From a virus, in the IMG/VR virus record IMGVR_UViG_3300010885_067782, positions 1-41,435 of that record: DNA of 41,435 nt; one strand, 5' to 3'. This document shows positions 30,082 through 38,824 of this stretch, one piece after another. The notes beneath the pieces were generated by a model. It searched no databases, was not told the origin of the DNA, and saw nothing but the letters and a program-made list of their open reading frames with translations. Position numbers and translations under genes: made by a program. Numbering within the stretch: the first letter of the stretch is position 1; every line of letters begins with the position of its first letter.

Positions 30082-30128
30082 GATCCCCTGTGTATAATTC
30101 AATATAACACAGGGGATCAATTTGTCAA
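30082..30128 (-). promoter_or_regulatory. promoter within a 12-bp inverted repeat
   Basis: Minus strand: TTGACA (30128-30123), 16-nt spacer, TATATT (30106-30101). A perfect 12-bp inverted repeat GATCCCCTGTGT (30082-30093 with 30107-30118) brackets the -10. The downstream arm contains the RBS AGGGG of the 30078 gene. Read-through RNA could fold and hide the RBS, while RNA from this promoter would lack the upstream arm. Alternatively the repeat is a repressor operator. Confidence 0.6.
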
Positions 30129-32477
30129 TCAGAATTTCCAGTCCAGCCCTACCATACCAGTGGTGTTAGTATAGCGGTTGCCCTTGGCGTAACTGATGCT
30201 GGCATTCACGCTGATGTCATCAAAGATCTCTTGTTTTACTGTGGCCTTGATGCTCTTGACATTACCAAAATCTCTGGTCTGTGTGGTACGTGCTTCCAAG
30301 CTGACATTATCATTAAATTCATAACGTAATCCTGCATAGGGCAATGTCTGCACAGTGGCGCCAGTACGGGGAGTGGCAGTCAACATGGGGTTAGTATTCC
30401 ATGCATCTGTGATGGTGCTGCGTACCACTGTGACGCCCACCAGTGGACGGAAGCCCCAGTAATTTTCAGCACTATACAAAGTCACATCGCCATACACCAG
30501 AGTCTGTGCAGCCTTGCTGCCGCCAGTAAGTCCCACTTCTGGAATGTTGGTGCTGGTGCTGTATACGCCCTTGCTTACACCTGCTGATGCCTTGACCCAA
30601 ACATATTCCTGTTTGGTCAGTGCATACACAGTGCCTGTATAGCTGTCACCGCTGGTGCGTGTGTTGATGTAACCTGCACTCTCGGTCTGTGTGGCACTAA
30701 AAGCAAATCCGCCTGTGTTGTTGTCAGCACTGGTCTGCCAACCGCCTGACAATGTATTGGCGTTCATGCGTCCGTTGATGGTAGTGCGACTGAAGCCAGG
30801 AATAACCCAGGCGCCGTCCTTGGTGCTGAGAGCATCTACTATGAAGGGATTGCTGCGAGCAGCCTTGGTTATGTCAGTGATGCCTGTGTTGCTAGCACTG
30901 CCACGTGTGGTCACAGGTGTCTGTATGACCTCATTGTTGACCACGCTGGTTGTTACTACCTGGTTGTTCACAGTGGTGACGTTTACCGTTTCCTGGCTGT
31001 TGGTCACACTGTCAGTAGGAGTGCCATATGTAGTGCTGATAACATTACCTGATCCGTCCACTGTGGTTGTGGTTGGTGTGGTAGTCACAGTGGTGGTTAT
31101 GGGAGTCACAGTGGTGGTCACCGTGGTGATGGGAGTCACCGCAGTAGTGGTGGTGGTGATGGGTGTGACATCTGTGGTCACCACGGTCTTGGCCACGTCT
31201 GTGGTCCGGGCACCCTGGGCCACCTGGTAGAAACTGCTCTTGTTCTCCATGGTGATGCCGCGTGTGTTGACCGCAGTGGTGGTGGTCTGTCCTGGTGTGT
31301 TGACAGCTGACACAACAGGTGTGCCACGTACTACAACAGGTGCTGCTGCCACAGGCGCTGTGGTAGCCACGCTGGCCACTCCGCCAGCACTGGTGCTGGT
31401 GGTGGTTGTGCTGCTGCTGCTGGTACTTGTGGTAGGTGAGCCATTGGTGGTTGTTGTGCTGCCATCGCTGTAAGTTGTCACAGTGGTGGGTGTTGTGGTT
31501 GTGGTAGTAGTATAAGGAGTGGTGGTGGTTGTCACAGTGTCATTGTATGTGGTCACTGTGGGATTGCCGTTGGCGTCTGTACCGTTCACCGTACGTTGCA
31601 CAGTGGTGGTGGTCACAACAGGTGATCCGGCCACTGGCTGGCTGGTGGTAACCACAGGCGTACCAGCGGCAGTTGACACTACAGTTGGACCTGATGGAGC
31701 AGGTGTGCCACCCCCCGGATTATTAGTGCTCATTGTGCTGTTATAACCCCCAGCAGTTCCACTTATAGTACCACCAGTTGCGCTGGGTCCGCCACCGTTC
31801 TGGTTAGCAACAAGACCTACTGTGCTCTGTCCTGGTTGACCGCTGCTGTTGACGATACAGGCATTGCTGCCGCCCCATGCACCTTGACAAGCACCGAAAC
31901 CTGGACTTGCTGTCCAACCCTGTGCTGTGATGTTGTTATAGGGACCAAACTCTGGATTGTACAGCATGTTGTTGCCAGCACCGTTCACTGTCAGTGTTGG
32001 CGCACGATACCAAGGACCGTAGTCGCCTGCCCAATAGCTGCCGTCGATACCATACATGCTGACCTTGGCATAAGCTACAGTTGCTGCCTGTGCTTGGGTC
32101 AATGTCTTGCTGATGGCCAGTGTGGTCCAGGGAACAGCAGGATCGATCTGTGGATTGCCGCCCAGTGCAGTTGGATTGGGCAGGTTGTTGCTGAAACTGG
32201 TGTTAGCACTAGTGACCAGTGCATTACCGCTGGTGAAGAACTCTATCTTCACGTTAGCAGTATCCGATTGTCCTGCACGGCCACCGCCGTTGTGTGCCAG
32301 GACTGAGAAGTCGAAAGTTCCGCCCTGTTGCATAGTGCTATCGAACACTACGAACTGGCTGATGGTAGTTGTCACATATGCTGTGGCTATGCTGTTATAA
32401 ACTTGCTGTGCTGATGCTCCACTGACCGCGAATAGCCCTGCGATCAAAGCACAGGCTTTGATTAGATTTTTAATCAC
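30129..32477 (-). CDS. secreted protein with Thr-rich linker and C-terminal outer-membrane barrel
   Basis: 782 residues from GTG 32477 (GGAGAG upstream); the frame upstream of it has no supported start. Signal peptide 1-24 (ACALIAGLFAVSGASA|QQ). A passenger region follows (TTISQFVVFDSTMQQGGTFD, MYGIDGSYWAGDYGPWYRAP), then a long Thr/Val/Pro low-complexity stretch (about 270-480). The last 220 residues have alternating strands and end MVGLDWKF, with terminal Phe as in outer-membrane beta-barrels. The layout is autotransporter-like. Such a protein in a phage would alter the host surface; a virion role is also possible. Confidence 0.72.
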   Translation of the reverse strand: MIKNLIKACALIAGLFAVSGASAQQVYNSIATAYVTTTISQFVVFDSTMQQGGTFDFSVLAHNGGGRAGQSDTANVKIEFFTSGNALVTSANTSFSNNLPNPTALGGNPQIDPAVPWTTLAISKTLTQAQAATVAYAKVSMYGIDGSYWAGDYGPWYRAPTLTVNGAGNNMLYNPEFGPYNNITAQGWTASPGFGACQGAWGGSNACIVNSSGQPGQSTVGLVANQNGGGPSATGGTISGTAGGYNSTMSTNNPGGGTPAPSGPTVVSTAAGTPVVTTSQPVAGSPVVTTTTVQRTVNGTDANGNPTVTTYNDTVTTTTTPYTTTTTTTPTTVTTYSDGSTTTTNGSPTTSTSSSSTTTTSTSAGGVASVATTAPVAAAPVVVRGTPVVSAVNTPGQTTTTAVNTRGITMENKSSFYQVAQGARTTDVAKTVVTTDVTPITTTTTAVTPITTVTTTVTPITTTVTTTPTTTTVDGSGNVISTTYGTPTDSVTNSQETVNVTTVNNQVVTTSVVNNEVIQTPVTTRGSASNTGITDITKAARSNPFIVDALSTKDGAWVIPGFSRTTINGRMNANTLSGGWQTSADNNTGGFAFSATQTESAGYINTRTSGDSYTGTVYALTKQEYVWVKASAGVSKGVYSTSTNIPEVGLTGGSKAAQTLVYGDVTLYSAENYWGFRPLVGVTVVRSTITDAWNTNPMLTATPRTGATVQTLPYAGLRYEFNDNVSLEARTTQTRDFGNVKSIKATVKQEIFDDISVNASISYAKGNRYTNTTGMVGLDWKF

Positions 32478-32552
32478 AATTCTCTCCAAAATGATTGATT
32501 TTTTGTCGAAAAAAACTATTTTAGATTGAATTGTTGAATAATAAGGTTGTTG

Positions 32553-32576
32553 AGTGCCCAATATTTATCAGGCACT
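32553..32576 (-). promoter_or_regulatory. GATAAATA element in a small inverted repeat
   Basis: AGTGCC/GGCACT (32553-32558, 32571-32576) flank GATAAATA (minus, 32569-32562), one mismatch from the T4 late consensus. It lies upstream of the barrel-protein gene. It has no sigma70 -35. Confidence 0.35.
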
Positions 32577-32586
32577 GCAACAGGAT

Positions 32587-32976
32587 TTATGCTACTTTAA
32601 GGTCTGAACCCACTTCAGCGTAGTTTTTACGTGCTTTTTTGCCAGCAGTCACAATTTTGTCTGCTTCGATCTGATGATTGAGTTCATCGATACGGCTGAG
32701 GCTGTTTTCCACTTTGGCATTGGCTTCTGCCACAGCCAGCTTCTGTTCAGCAATCTTTAAATCACGACGACGAAGTTCCACGTCATATACAGCACGTTCC
32801 AGATTGCGGCTGTGTTCGATATCTTCCATGCTGACAGGAAGGTCACTGACGCCTGTTTCACGTAGTTCTTTCTTGATATACCAGGCATGAATCTTGAGTA
32901 TAAAATACCAGACAGTGCTGGTGAGAATCACGGCCAATACAAAACTTGCGCCGTCTACTTTGTTGATAATATCCAT
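32587..32976 (-). CDS. membrane-anchored coiled-coil protein
   Basis: 129 residues: one N-terminal membrane helix (about 10-30, SFVLAVILTSTVWYFILKI), then a charged coiled coil (about 50-115, LERAVYDVELRRRDLKIAEQ) and a short tail. Topology is like phage spanin inner-membrane subunits (i-spanin), and its neighbour is the SleB lysin, which makes a lysis role reasonable but not proven. The ATG is inside an inverted repeat (32975-33002). Confidence 0.68.
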   Translation of the reverse strand: MDIINKVDGASFVLAVILTSTVWYFILKIHAWYIKKELRETGVSDLPVSMEDIEHSRNLERAVYDVELRRRDLKIAEQKLAVAEANAKVENSLSRIDELNHQIEADKIVTAGKKARKNYAEVGSDLKVA

Positions 32977-33002
32977 AATTGATCTCCACTTGGATCAATT
33001 AT
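32975..33002 (-). promoter_or_regulatory. 10-bp inverted repeat covering a start codon
   Basis: ATAATTGATC (32975-32984) and GATCAATTAT (32993-33002) form a perfect 10-bp stem, with GGAG at the loop. The ATG at 32976 overlaps the stem end. A TATAAT (minus) runs through the upstream arm but lacks a -35. Confidence 0.5.
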
Positions 33003-33012
33003 ATATCTGGAA

Positions 33013-33489
33013 TTAAATGCGCCTATAAAAATAATGGCCGCCGATCTGTGCCACTTTGACCAACCGTTTGTCACGGAACGGACGATTGTTGAATGAGGTG
33101 GCGCCATTGCTGACATCTGCATGGAAACCCAGCATGACACTTTCAGCTATCACCATGGCTTCTTCATAAAGCATCTGGCTGGCAATCTTGTTGTTTTTTC
33201 TGCAAGCCCAGGTGAACTGGCATCCTACTTGTTGGTAATTATGCTGATAAACCACACCGCATACATTTTGAGGGTATACACCGCTGTTCACACGGTTTAG
33301 CACCACTTTTGCCACAGCGATGCGCCCGGCCACAGGTTCATTACCCGCTTCGAAATAGATGGCCTTGGCCATACATTCCACTTGCTTGGTATCAGGAGCG
33401 GCAGGTGCTGCCCAACTGATCCATTCGCCTGCTGATGCTGGCGATAAGGTCGCCAGCACCACAGACAATACTGCTATCATCTGTCTCAT
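33013..33489 (-). CDS. SleB-type cell wall hydrolase (probable lysin) with signal peptide
   Basis: 158 residues from ATG 33489. Signal peptide 1-20 (MIAVLSVVLATLSPASA|GE). The Hydrolase_2/SleB domain shows CMAKAIYFEAGNEPVAGRIA with the catalytic Glu47, VAKVVLNRVNSGVYPQNVCG, VVYQHNYQQVGCQFTWAC and GATSFNNR with the end HYFYRRI. It cuts the glycan strand as a lytic transglycosylase-type enzyme. A Sec signal would let it reach the periplasm without a holin, or it is held until activation. The start overlaps nothing; RBS is weak. Confidence 0.88.
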   Translation of the reverse strand: MRQMIAVLSVVLATLSPASAGEWISWAAPAAPDTKQVECMAKAIYFEAGNEPVAGRIAVAKVVLNRVNSGVYPQNVCGVVYQHNYQQVGCQFTWACRKNNKIASQMLYEEAMVIAESVMLGFHADVSNGATSFNNRPFRDKRLVKVAQIGGHYFYRRI

Positions 33490-33497
33490 GTAATTAC

Positions 33498-33701
33498 TTA
33501 CTTCTTTTCGGCAAAAGCCTTGATCTCTTCGGCCAATGCGAAGATCTGGTTTGCTGTGGGATATGTGGGCCAATCTTTGATCTGTTCGCCCGCATCTTTA
33601 CGGATTTGTGCTTCCGTAAATTCACAATGGTATGCATTGGTCAGTTGATCCCGTGCAGCCAAGTAATAATTGAACCGTTGTTCATAAGGTGTAGTTCCCA
33701 T
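33498..33701 (-). CDS. 67-residue unknown protein
   Basis: Starts at ATG 33701 with GGAG at 8 nt. A helical, acidic/aromatic protein: YEQRFNYYLAARDQLTNAYH, then YPTANQIFALAEEIKAFAEK. It lies directly behind the tmRNA, so it may share its transcript. No family is recognised. Confidence 0.6.
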   Translation of the reverse strand: MGTTPYEQRFNYYLAARDQLTNAYHCEFTEAQIRKDAGEQIKDWPTYPTANQIFALAEEIKAFAEKK

Positions 33702-33735
33702 AATTTTTCTCCTTTGTGTGTTGTGTGTATATGGG

Positions 33736-33986
33736 TAGTTCAGTGGCCCGTTCTGTTTCTAGGTGGAGCCATACCCAAGGTGTTATGCAGCTAGTGCATA
33801 ATCCTGTGCAACGAAGTTATCGTTAGCATTTGTCATTTTGCTTTCTGTCTCCGCTAGTCTTTATCACACCTGTCGATCCTATTTCGCCCCCAACAAAGAT
33901 ACACCATTAGTGTAACTATGGTGGAGGCGCCGGGTACCGCCCCCGGGTCCAGTGAGCCTATTCCACTTCGCCTCAACGACATAAGC
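33736..33986 (-). ncRNA. ssrA: circularly permuted two-piece tmRNA
   Basis: Reading the minus strand, an acceptor piece comes first: T-stem CCGGG/CCCGG (33946-33930), then CGCCTCC, A, and CCA (33921-33919). After a 27-nt spacer, the coding piece starts at 33891 with GGGGGCG, which pairs over 7 bp with CGCCTCC, followed by GACAGG, typical of tmRNA. A reading frame at 33827-33783 encodes the tag ANDNFVAQDYALAA and stops with TAA. Permuted order and an ANDN...ALAA tag match alphaproteobacterial tmRNAs. The outer ends are estimates. It should rescue stalled ribosomes and tag proteins for Clp proteases. Confidence 0.92.
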
Positions 33987-33992
33987 ATATTA

Positions 33993-34021
33993 TTTATAGC
34001 AGCATCTGTTACAGGTGTCAA
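33993..34021 (-). promoter_or_regulatory. tmRNA promoter
   Basis: Minus strand: TTGACA (34021-34016), 17-nt spacer, TATAAA (33998-33993). The -35 overlaps the stop of the large structural gene. Start would be near 33986. Confidence 0.75.
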
Positions 34022-37000
34022 CTATTCTTTTTAGTTGCTGGATCATAAAGACCATCTGGACCAACACCACCCCAAGCCTGTGTGAGGTTACGATCCAGTC
34101 CAGTGTCGGTATTCTGCAATAATATATCAAATACTGATTTAAACTGGTCCAACAATCCACTGATGGCACTGCCCAACAGGGTGTGTGCCAATGCTGTGCT
34201 GTTTGCTGGAGTCAACTGACCCAACAATTCCATGACTCCGTAAACCATCTGATCTGTAAAGAATGGATTATCATATTTGGTAGCACCGATGTTGCCATAC
34301 AATACTTTGTTTATGATGGCCAGCAAGTTGGCCACAAATACGTTGTTGTTTGTCAACAATAGTCCTTTGGCGGTAGCAGTGGCGAATATGGTCTTGCCTT
34401 TGTCCAATCCGATCAGATAGGCTGCATTGCCTTCGAATCTGACATTGCGATTCAGGATATCTGACAGTATGCTCAGACCCAGGCCTTGACGGACATTCTC
34501 GTTGACATTCTGCCACATTATATCATAGAAGGCTTCGTCTGCCTGTGCTGGTAGCAGAGCATTGGGATCGATACCAAAGTTACGCAGATTGCTGTTGCGT
34601 ACTTCGATATAGGCAGCATTGGGATCTGCTGGCAACACAGTATCTTGTAGATTGAATGGAGTATAAGCCTGCGGTCCTGTATACATTCCCTGATAAAAGC
34701 CCAGTGGATCACGATAGTATTGGCTTTGTGGATAGTTGAATCTTTCGGTGTTCACGCCCAGAGGTTGTAATATGTCTCTGTTATTGCCCATGGCGATAGC
34801 ACCACGGATGGCATCACCATACAGATTATCTGCTGCGATGCGTTTCATGTAGTCACCGATCTGACCATACCCAGTTTGTTGAGAATATGTGGGCAATGTG
34901 TTAGCAAACAAATAGGCACTCATGGGACTGTTCAACACATTTGTATCTGTGAGTTTGATACCAAATTTGTCACACAGATATGCTTCTTTGATGATCTGAG
35001 CACAACTGGCGTTGTGTGCTTTTTCACTCGCAGCAATGGTGGCCTGTAACTCTGGATCTTGGATGTTGGCTATAACTGTCAACTGTGCTTCGATATAAGG
35101 ACAATAAGCTGTGATCAAATCATCCAGTGTTTCATATTGAATGCCATCGAATGGAGTACTGCCAAAGTTTTGTACAGTGTTTGTACCATTGGCGCCTGTG
35201 ACATACAAGCTGGATGTTATCATTACAAACCCTTTGGTAGCACCAGCGCCATTTTCGCCACCATCACTGGGTGGTTGTGTATAGTAACCACTGATGGCAT
35301 TACGCAATATCTGTATGCGACGGATCAGTTCTATACCTTCTGGTAATTTACCGATGGCTTGGTTAGCTGCGGTGATATAAGGCAATGTGTCTGTGTGTAC
35401 ATAACCAGCGGCTGTGCCTATGAAATCGGCCATGGTAATTTCGCCCACTGTGCCGCCACCCCAACCAAATGTGCTGTTGATCAATTTAATGGTAGCTGGA
35501 TCATAGGGAGTGCTCAGCTGGCTAAGATGATTTAGATTTAGACCTGGATCGATCTTGGCCAGTGCTGCTGCCACATCTGCGAATGTAGTAGCACGAACGA
35601 TGCCTATACTGATGAACTGCTGACCTAGATCATGCCAGTTTTTGGCCACGCTGCTCTTGCTGAAGTTGGGACACATGTAGGAAAAACTGGTAAGTTCACC
35701 CAGATTGTAAATCTGTCTGTTCAGATTGAAGTTTACGCTCACTGCTCCCAGTGCTTGTTCATCTGTGATGCCATCCAGTATTTTTTGTACCGCTGCATCA
35801 TTTTGAGGAGTATCCAGTCCGGCAACTGGTATCTGTGCAGCTATCAGAGCCTGTGTCAAACCCGTGACTGTTCCCAGTCCAGCAGCCATGATCTGATAGC
35901 CCACATTAGCAGGAGCCATTATTCTCAGCAAGTTACTGATGTTGAATATACCCATGGCCAACATGTCTTTGGCAGCACCGTTCAGGTTTCTGGTCAAACT
36001 GGTGGTACCGAAACTCATAATGTCGTTCCAGTTGTGGAAGTTGTTGCCCAAACCACCTGGGTTCACAGCACCAAATTTGGCACCAGCCGCATCGTTGGCA
36101 TGGCCGATCATGGTGTTAGCCACCTGTGCAAATGCACTGGCACTGTTTATGTTGTTGATAAAGTTTGTCAGGTTACCACCTGGTCCTTTACCCAATATGT
36201 TATTGCCCACATTCTGGATCATACCCACGGTGCCACCATTTGCTGCCCACTGTGCCACCAGATTGGGCATGTTGAATCCAGGTGCAGTGGCAATGGGATG
36301 CATCAGGTTGCTCAGGCCCTGTGTGACACCAGTGACCAATGCCTGTGATAGGATATTACTGATGGCAGGACTGATGTTGCCCATGATGCTGCTCAATCCA
36401 CTGCTGGCTCCCAGATTACCGATGGCATTCATTGCTGCACTACCGATAGCACTGAAGGCACCACCAACGGCTCCGCCAGCAATGTTCATCAATATGCCTG
36501 TGAGACTGATGGGTCTGCCACTGAGTACACTTGCCACAACCGATCCCAAACTACTGGCCATTGCTTGTGTAACACCATTTACCACACCGCTGACCACACT
36601 GGAACCCAGACTGCCGGCTGCGAAACCCATGGCACCACTGATACTTGTGGCCACACCACTGAGCAATCCTGCTGCCGCAATACTGGCAATAGCCCCGATG
36701 GCAGCACCGATACAGCCTGCACTGGAATTGCCATTTTTAGTGGGCGGAGTGGCAACATTTGTGCCGCCGCCCTGTAATGCACTCATACCGGCCTGCATAC
36801 CACCTGAGGCATTACTCCCGCCCAGAGCAGCTAACCCGCTCTGTGCATCACCACCACTGCCTGCATAGGCTTGTAGGAATCCACTGTCTCTGCTGGTCAT
36901 ACCATAGTTGCCGTATGCTGCGGGATTCAAACTGTCCACACCAGTACCACCTGGATCACTGGGACCACCGGCATCTCGCCAATTTTTAATGAAGGGATTG

Positions 37001-37380
37001 AGACTGCCATTGCCTCCCATGGCTGCTGATGTGGCCACGGATTGCACTTCAGGGCTGGCGTATGCCAAGCTGGGTTCTTTGGCAACAGCAGTACTGAAAA
37101 ACATGCTTTGTTGGATCTGTAACTGGGTGCTGGCAGTGGCATAATCCCAGGTTTCTCCGGGATTCACAGGTCTGGTAGCCAGTGTGTTGGGATCCACATA
37201 ATAATGGAAACCTCCAATGGCTAATCCACTACTTTTGCTGGGATCACTAGCAAAGTTATCCATATGGGTGGACATTGTACCGCCCTGTTTGGGAAAACCC
37301 TGAGTATTGACCCACCATACCGCATTATCCTGTGCTGCTTTGGGTGGAAGTGTGTTTGTGATTACTGCTGAACCTGCCAT
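34018..37380 (-). CDS. large Gly/Ala/Ser-rich virion structural protein
   Basis: 1120 residues. N-terminus MAGSAVITNTLPPKAAQDNA. A flexible, Gly-rich region (about 140-220) leads to a long Ala/Gly/Ser/Ile helical stretch with small-residue repeats (about 225-350: GAAIGAIASIAAAGLLSGVA). The rest is mixed, ending in a polar tail. Size, composition and position beside the PAAR-like and second structural gene suggest a baseplate-associated or internal virion protein. The small-residue-rich stretch could enter a membrane at DNA delivery. The family is not identified. Confidence 0.7.
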   Translation of the reverse strand: MAGSAVITNTLPPKAAQDNAVWWVNTQGFPKQGGTMSTHMDNFASDPSKSSGLAIGGFHYYVDPNTLATRPVNPGETWDYATASTQLQIQQSMFFSTAVAKEPSLAYASPEVQSVATSAAMGGNGSLNPFIKNWRDAGGPSDPGGTGVDSLNPAAYGNYGMTSRDSGFLQAYAGSGGDAQSGLAALGGSNASGGMQAGMSALQGGGTNVATPPTKNGNSSAGCIGAAIGAIASIAAAGLLSGVATSISGAMGFAAGSLGSSVVSGVVNGVTQAMASSLGSVVASVLSGRPISLTGILMNIAGGAVGGAFSAIGSAAMNAIGNLGASSGLSSIMGNISPAISNILSQALVTGVTQGLSNLMHPIATAPGFNMPNLVAQWAANGGTVGMIQNVGNNILGKGPGGNLTNFINNINSASAFAQVANTMIGHANDAAGAKFGAVNPGGLGNNFHNWNDIMSFGTTSLTRNLNGAAKDMLAMGIFNISNLLRIMAPANVGYQIMAAGLGTVTGLTQALIAAQIPVAGLDTPQNDAAVQKILDGITDEQALGAVSVNFNLNRQIYNLGELTSFSYMCPNFSKSSVAKNWHDLGQQFISIGIVRATTFADVAAALAKIDPGLNLNHLSQLSTPYDPATIKLINSTFGWGGGTVGEITMADFIGTAAGYVHTDTLPYITAANQAIGKLPEGIELIRRIQILRNAISGYYTQPPSDGGENGAGATKGFVMITSSLYVTGANGTNTVQNFGSTPFDGIQYETLDDLITAYCPYIEAQLTVIANIQDPELQATIAASEKAHNASCAQIIKEAYLCDKFGIKLTDTNVLNSPMSAYLFANTLPTYSQQTGYGQIGDYMKRIAADNLYGDAIRGAIAMGNNRDILQPLGVNTERFNYPQSQYYRDPLGFYQGMYTGPQAYTPFNLQDTVLPADPNAAYIEVRNSNLRNFGIDPNALLPAQADEAFYDIMWQNVNENVRQGLGLSILSDILNRNVRFEGNAAYLIGLDKGKTIFATATAKGLLLTNNNVFVANLLAIINKVLYGNIGATKYDNPFFTDQMVYGVMELLGQLTPANSTALAHTLLGSAISGLLDQFKSVFDILLQNTDTGLDRNLTQAWGGVGPDGLYDPATKKNS

Positions 37381-37399
37381 TTTTCTACCTTAAATTTTT

Positions 37400-38824
37400 T
37401 TATTTTATAATACCACCAGCCGAACCATCATTACCACTTGTGGTAGTCATGGGAGTGTTGGTGTCATGACTGGGTGCTTGTGCTTGTGATTTACTGGTCT
37501 GTAGTGCTGAATTGTAAAGATTGCTGATGGCCTCACCGCGTAAACCGCTTTTGACTATCTGTGTGATACTCACTGGGCTGGGTGTTAGCACTGGTGGAAC
37601 CCACTCGGCACTAGCAGGCTCGTAAGTGTCCACCGTCACATTCAATACTCCAGGTATGGCAATGGGCGCACCGGTAGCCCTCAGTGTCATCATTCCAGGA
37701 GCCTTTAGCCGCAGACTGAAATCCTGGTTGCTACCCAGATTCTTTCCTGAACCTGGTGCTACGCTGCTGCTGTTTTTTTGACTGAAATAAGTTTTGGCTG
37801 TATTATGATCATCCGTGACACGAGGAATGTTTGCGCCAATCTGTTTGGCAACATAGTCAGGCACAGTGGGCGCAATTAGATTTTTAGCATTTGTGTCATA
37901 TGTGTTACTGTCTTTGCCCACGATATTTTGTAGATAGGCACCGTTGATCAGGTTGGTGTGTAGCTGTTGGATATCTGGACCAAAAAAGCCACCGTCATGT
38001 TCGAAGTTTTCCACACTTACACCGCCAGTGGTCACTCCCAATCCTTTGCCATGGTTATAAGCACTGAGATTATTGGGACTGGCTGCAAATGTATTGGCAT
38101 AGGTTGCTGGCAAGTTCACAGCTATACCAGTCACTGGATCTTGCAGTGGAGGATGGTAACTGTGTATGACATTCAAACCGGGAATCAGGCCGCTGGTTGT
38201 CCAATCATACAGGTGTCCGTTCAAGATCGATAATTGATCTGTTATGTCATTGGGACCTAACAGACTACTGTAACCCAGAGTATTTGTTTTGTCTTGTATG
38301 TCATATTGGCTGTTGCTGTAATATTCCAGATTGCTTACTACAGCACCACTGGTTCCTGCCACATACATGAGATTTTCTGTCACCACAACTGCCACTGTGC
38401 CTATCAGATCGTTGACACCATAGGTGTTGTTGTGTACATTGGGCACTTGTATCACATTGCCAATGGCACAATCTGCGATGAAGTTTGTACCTATGCCTGT
38501 GACAGCACCGTTGCCGGGATAAGTGGTGATATTACCTGAGGTAATGAAACTGTTGCTCCAGATCCACTTGTATGTGTCATAATACCATTTGTTGTATCTG
38601 TAAGTCTGATTAGTCGACGTGCTTTTGGCATTGCTTATCAATGTGAGTGCTGTATTACTGGTTATATTTTGCACATAACCTAAAAATACATTTGCACTGG
38701 TCAATAGTTGGCTACCACGATTGAGTGTGGTCAAAAATGTTGTGCTGCTACCAACTACCGCATTACTGGTTACAGTGGTGCTGATTGTGCCTGGACCGCC
38801 GGTATTACCTGTTGCTATGGTCAT
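37400..38824 (-). CDS. virion structural protein, baseplate/tail type
   Basis: 474 residues. The N-terminal 150 residues contain beta modules with the pattern GNGAVTGIGTNFIADCAIGN (a Gly-Thr-Gly-Thr-x-Phe type repeat also in SNAVVGSSTTFLTTLNRGSQ), typical of phage baseplate/neck proteins. The middle has QDKTNTLGYSSLLGPNDITD and DWTTSGLIPGLNVI. The C-terminus is Pro/Ser/Thr-rich. Next to PAAR and the large structural protein it is most likely part of the tail. Exact gp equivalent unknown. Confidence 0.68.
   Translation of the reverse strand: MTIATGNTGGPGTISTTVTSNAVVGSSTTFLTTLNRGSQLLTSANVFLGYVQNITSNTALTLISNAKSTSTNQTYRYNKWYYDTYKWIWSNSFITSGNITTYPGNGAVTGIGTNFIADCAIGNVIQVPNVHNNTYGVNDLIGTVAVVVTENLMYVAGTSGAVVSNLEYYSNSQYDIQDKTNTLGYSSLLGPNDITDQLSILNGHLYDWTTSGLIPGLNVIHSYHPPLQDPVTGIAVNLPATYANTFAASPNNLSAYNHGKGLGVTTGGVSVENFEHDGGFFGPDIQQLHTNLINGAYLQNIVGKDSNTYDTNAKNLIAPTVPDYVAKQIGANIPRVTDDHNTAKTYFSQKNSSSVAPGSGKNLGSNQDFSLRLKAPGMMTLRATGAPIAIPGVLNVTVDTYEPASAEWVPPVLTPSPVSITQIVKSGLRGEAISNLYNSALQTSKSQAQAPSHDTNTPMTTTSGNDGSAGGIIK

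Noticed and set aside
32478-32561. Upstream extension of the barrel protein
   Set aside because: It would place polar residues before a good Sec signal peptide; GTG 32477 has GGAGAG upstream.
35939-36868. + strand frame of 309 codons opposite the large structural gene
   Set aside because: It is a shadow of the Gly/Ala/Ser-rich minus-strand gene; the Pro/Leu/Ala composition is what reverse-complemented Gly/Ala codons give.
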